From CBDBKL01 sp965206675 (lineage in GTDB: Bacteria; Bdellovibrionota; Bdellovibrionia; Bdellovibrionales; JAKFYE01), in assembly GCA_965206675.1 (NCBI GenBank), contig CBDBKL010000005.1, positions 201,515 to 265,514 on the forward strand: 64,000 bases of DNA, written 5' to 3'. The notes under the pieces were generated by a model that worked only from the letters and a program-made list of their open reading frames with translations, did not search any database and was not told the DNA's origin. Shown in pieces: positions 8,101 to 16,346 of this stretch. The translations under genes and the position numbers were made by a program. Within the stretch, counting starts at the first letter, position 1. Each line of letters starts with the position of its first letter.

Positions 8101-8988
8101 GTGTTACGGAATTTTATTGCTCTCATTCTTTTAGGCTTACTCCTTTGCCAATGCCGATCATTGCAAAAAGAGCCAGATCCCATAGAAGAACAGTCCTCTA
8201 TAGAAGAGTATCAGGAAGCTACCCTTCTGCCCCCCACTCCAGAAGAGCTGCAAAGACAGTGCTTCCGTCAATTGACGTCTCTTCCCGGAGATTATGAGAG
8301 TAAAAGTAAACTCTGTGAACACGTCAACTCAGTGTGCTTGAGTGAAAATAATGCTCTTATTTTTCACTACGACAAGAAAGGGGTAAGCCCAAAGAAAACT
8401 CGTATTTTAGGCCTAGGTGTCATTCACGGAGATGAGCCCGAAGGAGGAGCAGTTATGAGGCTTTGGATGGAAAGACTTTCTCGTATAGAACCTCGTAATA
8501 CATGGAGAATTCTTCCCATTGTTAATCCTGATGGACTACAGGAACAAACAAGAACTAATGCGCAGGGAGTGGATATTAATAGAAATTTTCCCACAAAAGA
8601 TTGGCAGGATAAAGCACACAACTATTGGAAAACAAAAGGTCGATCACACCCTAGAAGATATCCGGGCCCTTCACCAGGAAGTGAACGGGAAACACAATGT
8701 GTTGTTGAACATATTAAGGATTTTAAACCCGATCTGATTGTCGCTCTTCACACACCCTACGGCGTGCTGGATTTTGATGGTCCACGTTTAAAATTTCCAA
8801 AATATAAACACCTACCATGGATACGGTTAGGAAACTTTCCGGGAAGCCTTGGACGTTATATGTGGAAAGATAGAAAAATTCCCGTTTTAACAATTGAACT
8901 CAAAGCAAATGAATCTTTAGAAAACTTAGAAAAGTTTGACCAACTTCAGGATATTACCGGCCTTGTTTCTATTCTTATTGATCGCTAA
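8101..8988 (+). CDS. M14-family zinc carboxypeptidase, lipoprotein
   Basis: A 295-residue exported peptidase of the M14 superfamily, closest in layout to murein-peptide amidase or succinylglutamate-desuccinylase-like members. The N-terminus is a lipoprotein-like signal (LLLCQC). Zinc ligands are His109 and Glu112 in the HGDE motif, with a later His in ALHTPYG; NPDG and DINRNFP are the usual substrate-pocket signatures, and Glu in LTIELK fits the catalytic position. It may trim peptidoglycan peptides in the periplasm. GTG is the start. A family A repeat follows seven bases after the stop. Confidence 0.85.
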   Translation: MLRNFIALILLGLLLCQCRSLQKEPDPIEEQSSIEEYQEATLLPPTPEELQRQCFRQLTSLPGDYESKSKLCEHVNSVCLSENNALIFHYDKKGVSPKKTRILGLGVIHGDEPEGGAVMRLWMERLSRIEPRNTWRILPIVNPDGLQEQTRTNAQGVDINRNFPTKDWQDKAHNYWKTKGRSHPRRYPGPSPGSERETQCVVEHIKDFKPDLIVALHTPYGVLDFDGPRLKFPKYKHLPWIRLGNFPGSLGRYMWKDRKIPVLTIELKANESLENLEKFDQLQDITGLVSILIDR

Positions 8989-8995
8989 TCGTTTA

Positions 8996-9120
8996 GGACT
9001 GTTGAAAAAGTACCATCTACTTCGTTGCAATCATTCAAATCTCATTCCGACGTAGGAAAAACTACGCCTTCATTCGATTTGAACTTGAACGCCTCGTATC
9101 TGGCACTTTTTCAACAGTCC
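8996..9120. repeat. Family A palindromic repeat, copy 2
   Basis: A complete 125-bp element, nearly identical to 4099-4223, with perfect 16-bp terminal arms. It begins seven bases after the stop of the M14 peptidase gene and lies between that gene and the convergent TolC-like gene, so it could terminate both. Confidence 0.92.
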
Positions 9121-9122
9121 TC

Positions 9123-9183
9123 TTAGTTCTTTATGCGACTTTCTTTTTTACGTTTCATTGGGAACTTCGAATGCTCAAGCAGG
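9123..9183. repeat. Family B left-end fragment
   Basis: The segment with TTTCTTTTTTACGTTTCATT, then GGGAACTT and AATGCTCAAGCAG, matches the left flank and arm of family B elements but lacks the inner hairpin and right arm. It directly follows family A copy 2, repeating the A-then-B order seen at 4066-4577. Confidence 0.6.
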
Positions 9184-9184
9184 A

Positions 9185-10477
9185 TTATTTTTTTGTATAA
9201 ATATCTTCTAAATTTTCTCCCAGAGACTTTCTGAATTTTAATATTGAGAGCTGAAGACTCAACTTAGATTGTAAAAGAGAGAGTTCTGCCTGTTCCCAAC
9301 CTTTTTGAATTTGAATCACTTCAGAAATGGAAATTGTTCCTCGTCTATAACTTCTTAAAGAAAGATTTCTGGATTTCTTAGCCGACTTGGCCCAAGCCTG
9401 ATTATGCTTATAAGATTTGCGAAATCCCTTAATATTTTTCAAGGCCAAAGCAACGTTATTTATAAGACGATCTCTTTGGCTTTGAAAAGAGTATTTGGCG
9501 GCATAAATATTTTGAGTTTCCTTTTTGTATTTTTGGAGCAGTCCAAAAGAAAGTGGAATGGATAATTGAAGAGTCATTGAAGTGTATTTTTGTGCATCTT
9601 TTATGGATGGAGCTTGATAGCCCAGAGAGCCAACAACATCTATCTTGGGAAGATCTTGAGATAAGTTGAGCCACTTTTCTTCATGAGCCATTTCTTTGAG
9701 AACTGTAGCAATACGAAGTTCAGGTTGGCTCGTTTTAGCTTTCTCTACACTTTCTTTTTCATTGTGCTTTTCGAATGACAGGTAAGCATGGGAAGGGAGT
9801 TTGATTATGCTATTTTTATCGCTGTCCTTTTCATTAGAATTACGACTTCGCCCTAATGAGGTCATAAGGGATTTGTAAGATTCTTGATAATGTCTTCGAT
9901 TTTCATCTATACGGGAAGCATAGGAGAGGAGGTTTGCTTGAGATTGGTGGTACTCAAAATCTCGAGCTGCACCTGAACGTCTTCTCGTCTTCGTAAGTTG
10001 AAAAAAACGACGCTGATAGGATTGAGAGTTTAATAAAATTTTATGCTGACTTTCCAGATTATCTATTAAAAACACTCTGGTAATAAATTCTTCAAGAAGA
10101 TCTTGTTTTGTTTTTAAATATTCCAATTCTTTAAGTTTTTTGTTGAGCCTTTTAACACTATAACCTCTCCAAAGAGCCCCCCCGTGGAAAAGATTTTGTT
10201 TAAGATCAACGCGGGCTTGATATAATTTGGAAGATCCTTCAATAGAACCGGCAGGGTGTTGCAGTGTTTGATAAGAGCCGTTGAGGCTTAAACTTGGAAA
10301 GAATTTTGTAACTGCTTCTTTGAATTCATGGTGAGCTGATAAGGATTGAGCCTTTGCGGACTTGAGGGCAGGGCTGTACGACATATATTCTTTTATAATT
10401 TCGTTCAGAGTTAATTCTTTGCTGAAACCCTGAGTAGAGAAGAGAATAACTGTAAGAAGGATTCCCGTTTTTTTCAT
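9185..10477 (-). CDS. TolC-family outer-membrane channel protein
   Basis: A 430-residue outer-membrane efflux protein with a signal peptide (MKKTGILLTVILFSTQGFS). It has two copies of the long helical outer-membrane-efflux region, starting with LTLNEIIKEYMSYSPALKSA and ending with KSYRRGTISISEVIQIQKGW, a typical TolC second-repeat signature. TolC proteins form the outer duct of type I secretion or RND/MFS efflux systems. No membrane-fusion or inner-membrane partner is in the window, so the substrate is unknown. It lies 75 bp downstream of the P2 lipoprotein gene on the same strand. Confidence 0.88.
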   Translation of the reverse strand: MKKTGILLTVILFSTQGFSKELTLNEIIKEYMSYSPALKSAKAQSLSAHHEFKEAVTKFFPSLSLNGSYQTLQHPAGSIEGSSKLYQARVDLKQNLFHGGALWRGYSVKRLNKKLKELEYLKTKQDLLEEFITRVFLIDNLESQHKILLNSQSYQRRFFQLTKTRRRSGAARDFEYHQSQANLLSYASRIDENRRHYQESYKSLMTSLGRSRNSNEKDSDKNSIIKLPSHAYLSFEKHNEKESVEKAKTSQPELRIATVLKEMAHEEKWLNLSQDLPKIDVVGSLGYQAPSIKDAQKYTSMTLQLSIPLSFGLLQKYKKETQNIYAAKYSFQSQRDRLINNVALALKNIKGFRKSYKHNQAWAKSAKKSRNLSLRSYRRGTISISEVIQIQKGWEQAELSLLQSKLSLQLSILKFRKSLGENLEDIYTKK

Positions 10478-10552
10478 ATATCGACTATTAATTTACCTCT
10501 GCTTCTATATCTAGACTTTGCCTCATCTGTTGGTGCCATCATCTACCGTTGG

Positions 10553-11587
10553 TTATTTATCTAGATCTTGACTCATCATTTGTTCTTGTTCTTTTGCAGC
10601 ATTTAAGAAACCTTCGGCTTCATCTCTAGACATGAGAACATGTTCTGTCAATAGATGGTTTATAGCGCGCTCTGAAACTACAAAACCGGCTAGAATAAGT
10701 CCGTTGCGTGTGAAACCTCTCCATCTTAGACGACTGGATTGCTTTCTGATAGTTTCAGTTTTCACTTCAAAGAATCTCTCTACGGGTTCTTGTGCTACAG
10801 GTTCTCCTAAGATCAAATTTGGTGTGGCCTTTTTTGTACTTTTAAATCTGTTGGCAGCTTCCTCGGCTGCTTTTGCACTTCTTTTAGCACCATATCTAGG
10901 TTGTACGTATGTTTTTTTCGCACTTTTCACTGGAGTATCTGTTTTGGCTATCGGTTCCGCAGGAAATTCCGGTGGCGGAGATGGCGGCGTAGCTGTAGCC
11001 GCTTTTTTTGCCGCCTTTGCAGCTTCATCGTTTGCTGCTGTTAAATCGGCCTCAAATACTTTGTATTTTCCTTCCCTTGAATTTCTTTGTATTACAGTTC
11101 CTTTTCTTGATGTTTCGTTGACATCGATAAAGCCCTTTTCATCGATTCGTTTTCTATGCGCATGATCCATGTTAGTCGCCGGTACTTTGTCTATCTTTTG
11201 GTAGTTGCCAATGGGTGTTTTACTGATTACAAATTTATTAGCAAGTAAAACTGTAACAATTGCAGAGGGAATAGCAATCACAGCTGCTTTTTCGTCTCTA
11301 GAAATCTCTTGATTTTTATCAAGCGCAGCACTTACTCCATCTGCAGCATCTAAGGTATCTTCTAGAAAATTTATAGCCTCTGTTAATACATGGTATGCTA
11401 CAGCTTTGTCCATTCGCTCACTGGAGAAAGCAGATTTTGGTGCAGCTTTAATACCTTGTGCCCTTTGCTTCAATTGGTTGTAAGATTCTTCTTCGGAAGC
11501 CACATTTCGTTCTGGAGTGCTTGTACAGCTCATAATGAATAGACCAATGACAAATGCAAGACAGGTTTTTATTAAAATACATCTCAT
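10553..11587 (-). CDS. Lipoprotein of the local paralogous family (P2)
   Basis: A 344-residue lipoprotein (lipobox IMSC followed by TSTPERNVAS) sharing its N-terminal, middle (DEKAAVIAIPSAIVTVLLAN) and C-terminal (RNGLILAGFVVSERAIN, then acidic DEAEGFLNAAKEQEQ) blocks with P1 and P3. Between the two hydrophobic stretches lies a long Ala/Lys/Pro-rich spacer (about residues 185-265) absent from P3, possibly an extended linker. No known enzyme motif is visible. A perfect 26-bp palindrome lies 61-86 bp upstream of the start. Confidence 0.83.
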   Translation of the reverse strand: MRCILIKTCLAFVIGLFIMSCTSTPERNVASEEESYNQLKQRAQGIKAAPKSAFSSERMDKAVAYHVLTEAINFLEDTLDAADGVSAALDKNQEISRDEKAAVIAIPSAIVTVLLANKFVISKTPIGNYQKIDKVPATNMDHAHRKRIDEKGFIDVNETSRKGTVIQRNSREGKYKVFEADLTAANDEAAKAAKKAATATPPSPPPEFPAEPIAKTDTPVKSAKKTYVQPRYGAKRSAKAAEEAANRFKSTKKATPNLILGEPVAQEPVERFFEVKTETIRKQSSRLRWRGFTRNGLILAGFVVSERAINHLLTEHVLMSRDEAEGFLNAAKEQEQMMSQDLDK

Positions 11588-11647
11588 AAGTATTCCCTTA
11601 AATTCTTAAGAAAAGTAGATAAACTTCTTTGGGATAGAATAACAGAT

Positions 11648-11673
11648 CATTTGGTTTTTATAAAAACCAAATG
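11648..11673. promoter_or_regulatory. Perfect 26-bp palindrome upstream of P2
   Basis: Half-site CATTTGGTTTTTA followed directly by its reverse complement, 61 bp upstream of the P2 lipoprotein start. The TTTGGTTTT half resembles the TTTGG units arrayed upstream of the glycine-rich lipoproteins at 34793 and 48650. It could be an operator for a dimeric regulator or a hairpin in the leader. Confidence 0.6.
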
Positions 11674-11726
11674 AAAGTAAAGTCTAGTCTAGAATGTGAA
11701 ATGAGAAGAGTGACTAAAAATGAGAT

Positions 11727-11851
11727 TAGGGCATGTTCTCATTTCAGTCTTCTTAAGAATTATCTATCAATTTTTAGCCAGGTCAGGAATAGACTCTTAC
11801 GATTTATGTGGCTAAACTTAAGGTCAATAGTCAAAATGAGGACATGTCCTA
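11727..11851. repeat. Family D inverted-repeat element, copy 1
   Basis: A 125-bp element bounded by 18-bp imperfect inverted repeats (TAGGGCATGTTCTCATTT and the complement of TAGGACATGTCCTCATTT), with an inner pair TTTAGCCA/TGGCTAAA. One half recurs at 41899. A short open frame through it (11671-11859) is not considered coding. Confidence 0.75.
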
Positions 11852-11927
11852 GAAAATAGCAAACAAGACTTTATGAGAGCACTCTTCATTCTCGTTTTTA
11901 TAAAAAAATTAGATCAATCAATGTTTT

Positions 11928-12764
11928 TTATCTGAATTCTTCCTTTAGATCTTCTTCAGTTCCATCTAGTTCTATTCTTAGATTTTGTTCTTCTTTTTTT
12001 GCCTCATCTAGTAGAGACTGGGCTTCTTCTCTACTGAAAGAAATATATTCTGACATTAGGGCATTCAAAGCTGCTTCTGAGGCTACAAAGCCAGCTATGA
12101 GGAGCCCATTTCGGGTTAGTATTCTAAGTTTACTCGGAAGTTTTTTTACCTCAATATATCCTCTTCTCCTCCTTAGAGGTTGGTCTAACATATTTCGAGC
12201 ATCGAGTAATGCTTGTCTTAACCTTCTTCTTTTTCTAGGACTTTTTAGACCTTCTTGAAGTTTTTTTGAATGCGCTGTTTTTATCACTTCGACCCAAGTT
12301 GGCTTAGCGGCAGAAGCAGATGATGGTGTTAGTTTTTGCCAACCACTAAAGGAAGCTTTAGGTAAAAGACGGTTCGCTGTTAAAGCTACAATAAACGCAG
12401 AGGGAATAGAAACCATTGCGATTTGACTATCCAGGGCGACTTCTTGTTCTTTATCAAATATGGCAATGGCACCTTCTATCGCATCTACACTATGTGCTAA
12501 TATATTGTATTTTATAACTTTTTTCATTCGATTATCAAAAAAGTTTTCTTCTGTATCGGCAAATTGAATCCCCCCATGTATACTTGTTACGGATTCAACA
12601 ATTTCAGCTTGTTCTACCTGTTCTTTAAGACGATCAAATGAATCTCTTGATTCTTGAGTTTCGTTTGATTGAGAAGCAACATGTCTTTCCGGAGTACTCG
12701 TGCAGCTAATAATGAATACACTCAGTACAAATACAAGATAAGTTTTTATTGGAACAGAATTCAT
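11928..12764 (-). CDS. Lipoprotein of the local paralogous family (P3)
   Basis: The shortest member of the family, 278 residues, with lipobox IISC then TSTPERHVAS. It has the middle block HSVDAIEGAIAIF followed by AMVSIPSAFIVAL, a basic segment of Arg/Lys pairs (about residues 175-210), and the C-terminal block TRNGLLIAGFVASEAALNAL followed by a strongly acidic tail. Function is unknown; two hydrophobic helices in an exported lipoprotein suggest membrane insertion or oligomerisation. GAAAGGGA gives a good ribosome site. A (TCAAA)4 array lies about 150 bp upstream. Confidence 0.83.
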   Translation of the reverse strand: MNSVPIKTYLVFVLSVFIISCTSTPERHVASQSNETQESRDSFDRLKEQVEQAEIVESVTSIHGGIQFADTEENFFDNRMKKVIKYNILAHSVDAIEGAIAIFDKEQEVALDSQIAMVSIPSAFIVALTANRLLPKASFSGWQKLTPSSASAAKPTWVEVIKTAHSKKLQEGLKSPRKRRRLRQALLDARNMLDQPLRRRRGYIEVKKLPSKLRILTRNGLLIAGFVASEAALNALMSEYISFSREEAQSLLDEAKKEEQNLRIELDGTEEDLKEEFR

Positions 12765-12914
12765 AAAAATTCCCTTTCTATAGAAATGTACTTAATGACA
12801 GATAATACATTGGTTCATGACACTTTAAGCCCGTAAAAATCTTTTTCTCCTGTTTAATTCCTTTTTTGTAAAACCCTTTAAGTGTTGACACCAATTGTGA
12901 ATAAAGAAATAGGC

Positions 12915-12936
12915 TCAAATCAAATCAAATCAAATC
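12915..12936. repeat. Pentanucleotide microsatellite (TCAAA)4.4
   Basis: 22 bp of perfect TCAAA units, 151-172 bp upstream of the minus-strand lipoprotein P3 and about 230 bp upstream of the plus-strand gene at 13168. The rest of the 12765-13167 gap holds a family C repeat. Confidence 0.85.
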
Positions 12937-12950
12937 TATACCTAAGCCTA

Positions 12951-13111
12951 GTGATTTATCCCAAAACCAACTTTGTGACTTGTATTCAGAGAGGATGAAA
13001 GTAAAAAAGGCCTGAAGGCGTACTTGGGTCCCATTGAGGGTATTTTTTGTTTGAAGACAAAGCAGAGTACAATCGCAGCTGTTTGTTGGTGGCTTTAGGA
13101 TAGACTCTTAG
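12951..13111. repeat. Family C dispersed repeat, copy 2 (inverted)
   Basis: The reverse complement aligns with 6430-6594 across about 160 bp, including CAACAAACAGCTGCGATTGT and GCTTTGTCTTCAAACAAAAA. It fills most of the divergent space between lipoprotein P3 and the gene at 13168. Confidence 0.75.
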
Positions 13112-13167
13112 ACTTTAGGACAGAGGTGAGATCAAGTTCTTTCGCTTTATAGACGATAAGATTAAGT

Positions 13168-14346
13168 ATGCGTGTCTTTATCATTATTGGAATTCTTATT
13201 TTATCTAATACAAGCTGGTCTAAAAGTCCTATTCTTAATCAAATGCATTTGCATCTGCCAGCTAAAATGAGAATGTCTCGAGCTCCGGCTTCTATAGAAG
13301 CCTATGAGAGAATGCAAAAGGATATAAAGCAACATGGGTATAGGATCGGAGCCGCTATGTGTTTTCGATACACTGGACATCAGTTTACCTTTGATCCATT
13401 TACTTTTGAAGGAGAACGTATTTATCCAGATACGTTTTTAAAAGAAAATGCTCGAGCTCTTCATCAAAGTCTTGTTGGTCCATTTACTCGTTCAAAGAAC
13501 CATTGGTTAGATCAAGAAAATATTTCTTTGGTACATTGGCGGTCTCATGTGGGATCTCATTTTGCACAAGAGTTGGTTCAATCGCCTGAGTTTGCTAGAG
13601 CTATGGCCACATGTTTTGAAAAGTTAGCTGACGATCCAGAGAGAATGGAGACAGAAGTTAAAAAAATCATCAATCAATATATAAGAGATGATATAGGTTA
13701 TAGTGCTATTCCTGGAATCGCTTTAACTATGGTTACTGGTGCGGCTATCTTCAAAGTGGCTAAGGTTGTTAAATCATTGAAGCTGGGGAAGAGATTGGGC
13801 AGATTGATAAGAAGAAAAAAATTGCCGGTAAAGGCCTCTAAGAGTGTTTCTAAAGGTGCTGTTGCTAAAGGGATTTCTAAGACGGCATCTAAATCAGGCA
13901 GTAGAACATTACGGGTTATAAAGCAAAAGCAAACTTTAATGGTTGTTCCTATGGTTTATGTAGGAAATGAAGCGGTGAAAGCCAATTTTAATTTTGATGT
14001 AAGAAACTTATTGATGGGGCAGGCACATGCAAGTACAAGTGAAGAACCTCTCTTGCCTCCAGTTGAAGACTATGAAAGGCTTTTAAAATGGCTTCCTATA
14101 TGGGATGAAAACAATAGAAAAATCGCAGAAATTATGGAATCCTCTGAAGAGTATTCAGAAGAAGCCTTTAGGTCATTGAGCTATAGTTTAGGACTCAGAG
14201 AAATTATACATTTGAATATTTTTTCCCCTAATAAAGAAACCCTCAAATCTCTTTACGATATAATGAAAGAAACGAATATGGAATTTGAATCTCAGGTTAT
14301 TTCTGTCGCATTGGATGATCTAGAAATTTGGGAAAGAGATAAGTAG
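13168..14346 (+). CDS. Secreted protein of unknown function
   Basis: 392 residues with a cleavable signal peptide (MRVFIIIGILILSNTSWS). Residues about 20-170 form a soluble region with several His and Trp and two Cys (MCFRY and ATCFEK). A hydrophobic stretch (IPGIALTMVTGAAIFKVAKV, about 186-205) is followed by a very basic Lys/Arg/Ser-rich segment to about residue 255 and an acidic C-terminal region. I recognise no family. The hydrophobic-then-basic design could be membrane-active, but this is a guess. Its gene is divergent from lipoprotein P3, with microsatellite and repeat C between. Confidence 0.7.
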   Translation: MRVFIIIGILILSNTSWSKSPILNQMHLHLPAKMRMSRAPASIEAYERMQKDIKQHGYRIGAAMCFRYTGHQFTFDPFTFEGERIYPDTFLKENARALHQSLVGPFTRSKNHWLDQENISLVHWRSHVGSHFAQELVQSPEFARAMATCFEKLADDPERMETEVKKIINQYIRDDIGYSAIPGIALTMVTGAAIFKVAKVVKSLKLGKRLGRLIRRKKLPVKASKSVSKGAVAKGISKTASKSGSRTLRVIKQKQTLMVVPMVYVGNEAVKANFNFDVRNLLMGQAHASTSEEPLLPPVEDYERLLKWLPIWDENNRKIAEIMESSEEYSEEAFRSLSYSLGLREIIHLNIFSPNKETLKSLYDIMKETNMEFESQVISVALDDLEIWERDK

Positions 14347-14619
14347 GTTTACTCATTGGGATAGGTTTTATAAAGACACGCTTTCCTCTTTTTTCTTAGC
14401 ATTACAATTTAGAGATGAGTTTAAATAAGACTAAATCTATTTCTGGAAAGATAGTGCCAATACAATAAATTGAATATAACTTAGATGACTTCAATAAAAC
14501 TCATTTATTAAATGGATTCTGTAAAAAATATACATGGGTTGTTTATATAAGTGGAATAATAAGACGAACTGAATTATATAGATTAAACATTTAAAATAAT
14601 AAATTGATGGAGAAGTAAG

Positions 14620-15135
14620 TTGTTTATAAAAAATTTTTTTCTTTTACTATTTTTCTCTTTGCATCTTCATGCAAAAGATATCGAGGCTCATGCTTTGATA
14701 GATGCCGCATGGTATGGGGATCTAGAAAAGATTCAAGAGTTACTTGATAATGGAGAAGATATTAATTCTAGAAATGAAAGTGGAGAAACGGCTCTGCATT
14801 GGTTGGTCTACCATTCAACAACAGATGTTATGCAGTTTTTAATTGAAAGAAAAGCAGATGTGAATGCCAAAGATAACTTTGATAGAACGCCTTTAATGGC
14901 GGCGGTAAGTACTCAAGGAGAGGCTGTAAATTTTCTTTTAATGAAGGGAGCGGATCCTAATCTTAGAGATCAGTGGAATAATACAGCATTACATATAGCT
15001 GCAAGAATAGGAAACCCTAAAGTTATAAAGGCGTTATTAGAAAAGGGGGCAAGTCCAAAAATACTCAACAACTCTGGAGAAACGCCACTGCAAATTGCTG
15101 AAAAGCATGAACATCTAGAGCTTTTTCATCAATGA
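14620..15135 (+). CDS. Secreted ankyrin-repeat protein, short
   Basis: 171 residues beginning with a signal peptide (FFLLLFFSLHLHA) and then about four ankyrin repeats with canonical signatures such as GETALHWLVYHSTTDVMQFL and NTALHIAARIGNPKVIKALL. Ankyrin repeats bind proteins; export suggests a periplasmic, surface or secreted role. The start is TTG at 14620, after GGAGAAG. Unlike the four other ankyrin proteins in this window, it lacks the terminal Cys tail. Confidence 0.85.
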   Translation: MFIKNFFLLLFFSLHLHAKDIEAHALIDAAWYGDLEKIQELLDNGEDINSRNESGETALHWLVYHSTTDVMQFLIERKADVNAKDNFDRTPLMAAVSTQGEAVNFLLMKGADPNLRDQWNNTALHIAARIGNPKVIKALLEKGASPKILNNSGETPLQIAEKHEHLELFHQ

Positions 15136-15200
15136 GAGAAGAGTATTTGAAATTCCTAGAAATCTGATATACAGATGTTAATAACATAAGGAGTGTATTG

Positions 15201-15446
15201 ATGAGCGAGGATCTTGAAAAAGAGATTGAAAAATTAAAGGCAGAAAACGAAAAACTAAAATCAAAGAAAAAATCATCTGCTACAGGGATTTACTTTAAGG
15301 TGAGTCAAAAAGGAGCTGTTTCAGCTTATGGGTTGGGACGATTTCCGGTGACTTTATATAAAGAGCAGTGGGAAAGATTATTGGACAAGAAGCCTGAGAT
15401 CTTGGAGTTTATTTCAGAGAATGAAGGGCAATTGACCACAAAATAA
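15201..15446 (+). CDS. Small coiled-coil protein, uncharacterised
   Basis: 81 residues: a charged N-terminal heptad region (EKEIEKLKAENEKLKSKK, residues about 6-23), then a compact domain with GAVSAYGLGRFPVTLYKEQW. That second block resembles short uncharacterised proteins known from several phyla, but I assign no function. ATG 15201 has AAGGAG seven bases upstream and is preferred over the adjacent TTG. A family A repeat starts two bases after the stop. Confidence 0.8.
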   Translation: MSEDLEKEIEKLKAENEKLKSKKKSSATGIYFKVSQKGAVSAYGLGRFPVTLYKEQWERLLDKKPEILEFISENEGQLTTK

Positions 15447-15448
15447 TC

Positions 15449-15573
15449 GGACTGTCGAAAAGGTATTAGCTACGAGGCGTTCAAGTTCAAATCGAATGGA
15501 GGCGTAGTTTTTCCTACGTCGGAATGAGATTTGAATGATTGCAACGAAGTAGATGATACCTTTTCGACAGTCC
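15449..15573. repeat. Family A palindromic repeat, copy 3 (inverted)
   Basis: 125 bp in reverse orientation to the other copies. Its terminal arms pair perfectly over 17 bp (GGACTGTCGAAAAGGTA and complement) although they differ from copies 1 and 2 at two positions; both changes are matched in the opposite arm. It lies between the convergent genes ending at 15446 and 15587. Confidence 0.92.
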
Positions 15574-15586
15574 TAAACGAAGTGAA

Positions 15587-16075
15587 TTATTTCATAGAGT
15601 AATTATGAACTAAACTCTTCGTACCCTCTTTAAATACAACCTTAAGACGACTTGGCGTAACCTGTAAGATATATCCTAAACCAAATTGAGGATGATCAAT
15701 GTTTTCCTTATCCGTAAAATTTTGATTTAACTTATAAGGTTTCACAGGTAGTGATGATCTTTTATCTCCTAAGTTTTCCCATTCTAAGGCTGCTGTTTCT
15801 TCAGCCTTTTTCTTTCGCGTCCGCTTTTTCTTTGTTCCCGTCTTTTTTTCATCAGTCTTTGATATTTTCTTTACCGCTTTTTTCTTCTTCTCAGCGACTT
15901 TTTTTACAGGTGCTTTCTTACTTGCTACTTTTTTTGCTTTTGTCGCTTTTCCTGAAGCTACTTTTGCTTTCTTTGTCGCTTTCTGAGCTGGTTTTTTCTT
16001 AGTTGCGACTTTTTTCTTTACTGCTTTTTTAGCCGCCACTTTCTTCTTAGCTGCTGCCTTTTTCTTTTTGGTCAT
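15587..16075 (-). CDS. Histone-H1-like lysine-rich protein
   Basis: 162 residues. Residues 1-95 are a low-complexity Lys/Ala repeat region (KKKAAAKKKVAAKK and variants) like eukaryotic H1 tails and bacterial AlgP/HctB-type proteins. The C-terminal 60 residues form a small folded domain ending DHPQFGLGYILQVTPSRLKV followed by FKEGTKSLVHNY, similar in pattern to small beta-barrel CarD-like or Tudor-like domains. Probable role: nonspecific DNA binding and nucleoid compaction. Low-complexity coding may make the repeat number variable. Confidence 0.8.
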   Translation of the reverse strand: MTKKKKAAAKKKVAAKKAVKKKVATKKKPAQKATKKAKVASGKATKAKKVASKKAPVKKVAEKKKKAVKKISKTDEKKTGTKKKRTRKKKAEETAALEWENLGDKRSSLPVKPYKLNQNFTDKENIDHPQFGLGYILQVTPSRLKVVFKEGTKSLVHNYSMK

Positions 16076-16346
16076 CTTTCCTACCTCTTGCTTTTCTCAA
16101 CTTTGTTATGTCTCTTAGCACAACAGGGCTTAAAAACCATGGAAATTAACCGCATTTCCATCTCCTCATAGTAAAATCTTTTTATTTCCGCACACGTTTG
16201 GGGGAAAATATTATGATCTCGATAAATTAGCAATGTAATTCTTTATGCTTACCTTGAAGAAAGAGAAGACAAGCAGAGTCATATTTACCCTTTGAAGGAA
16301 AGTGAAAAGGCAAAGACACTTATCAAAAACCGTCGCTCATGGTTCT

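Noticed and set aside
11671..11859. 62-codon frame
   Set aside because: It is contained largely in the family D inverted-repeat element, so the open frame is a by-product of that sequence.
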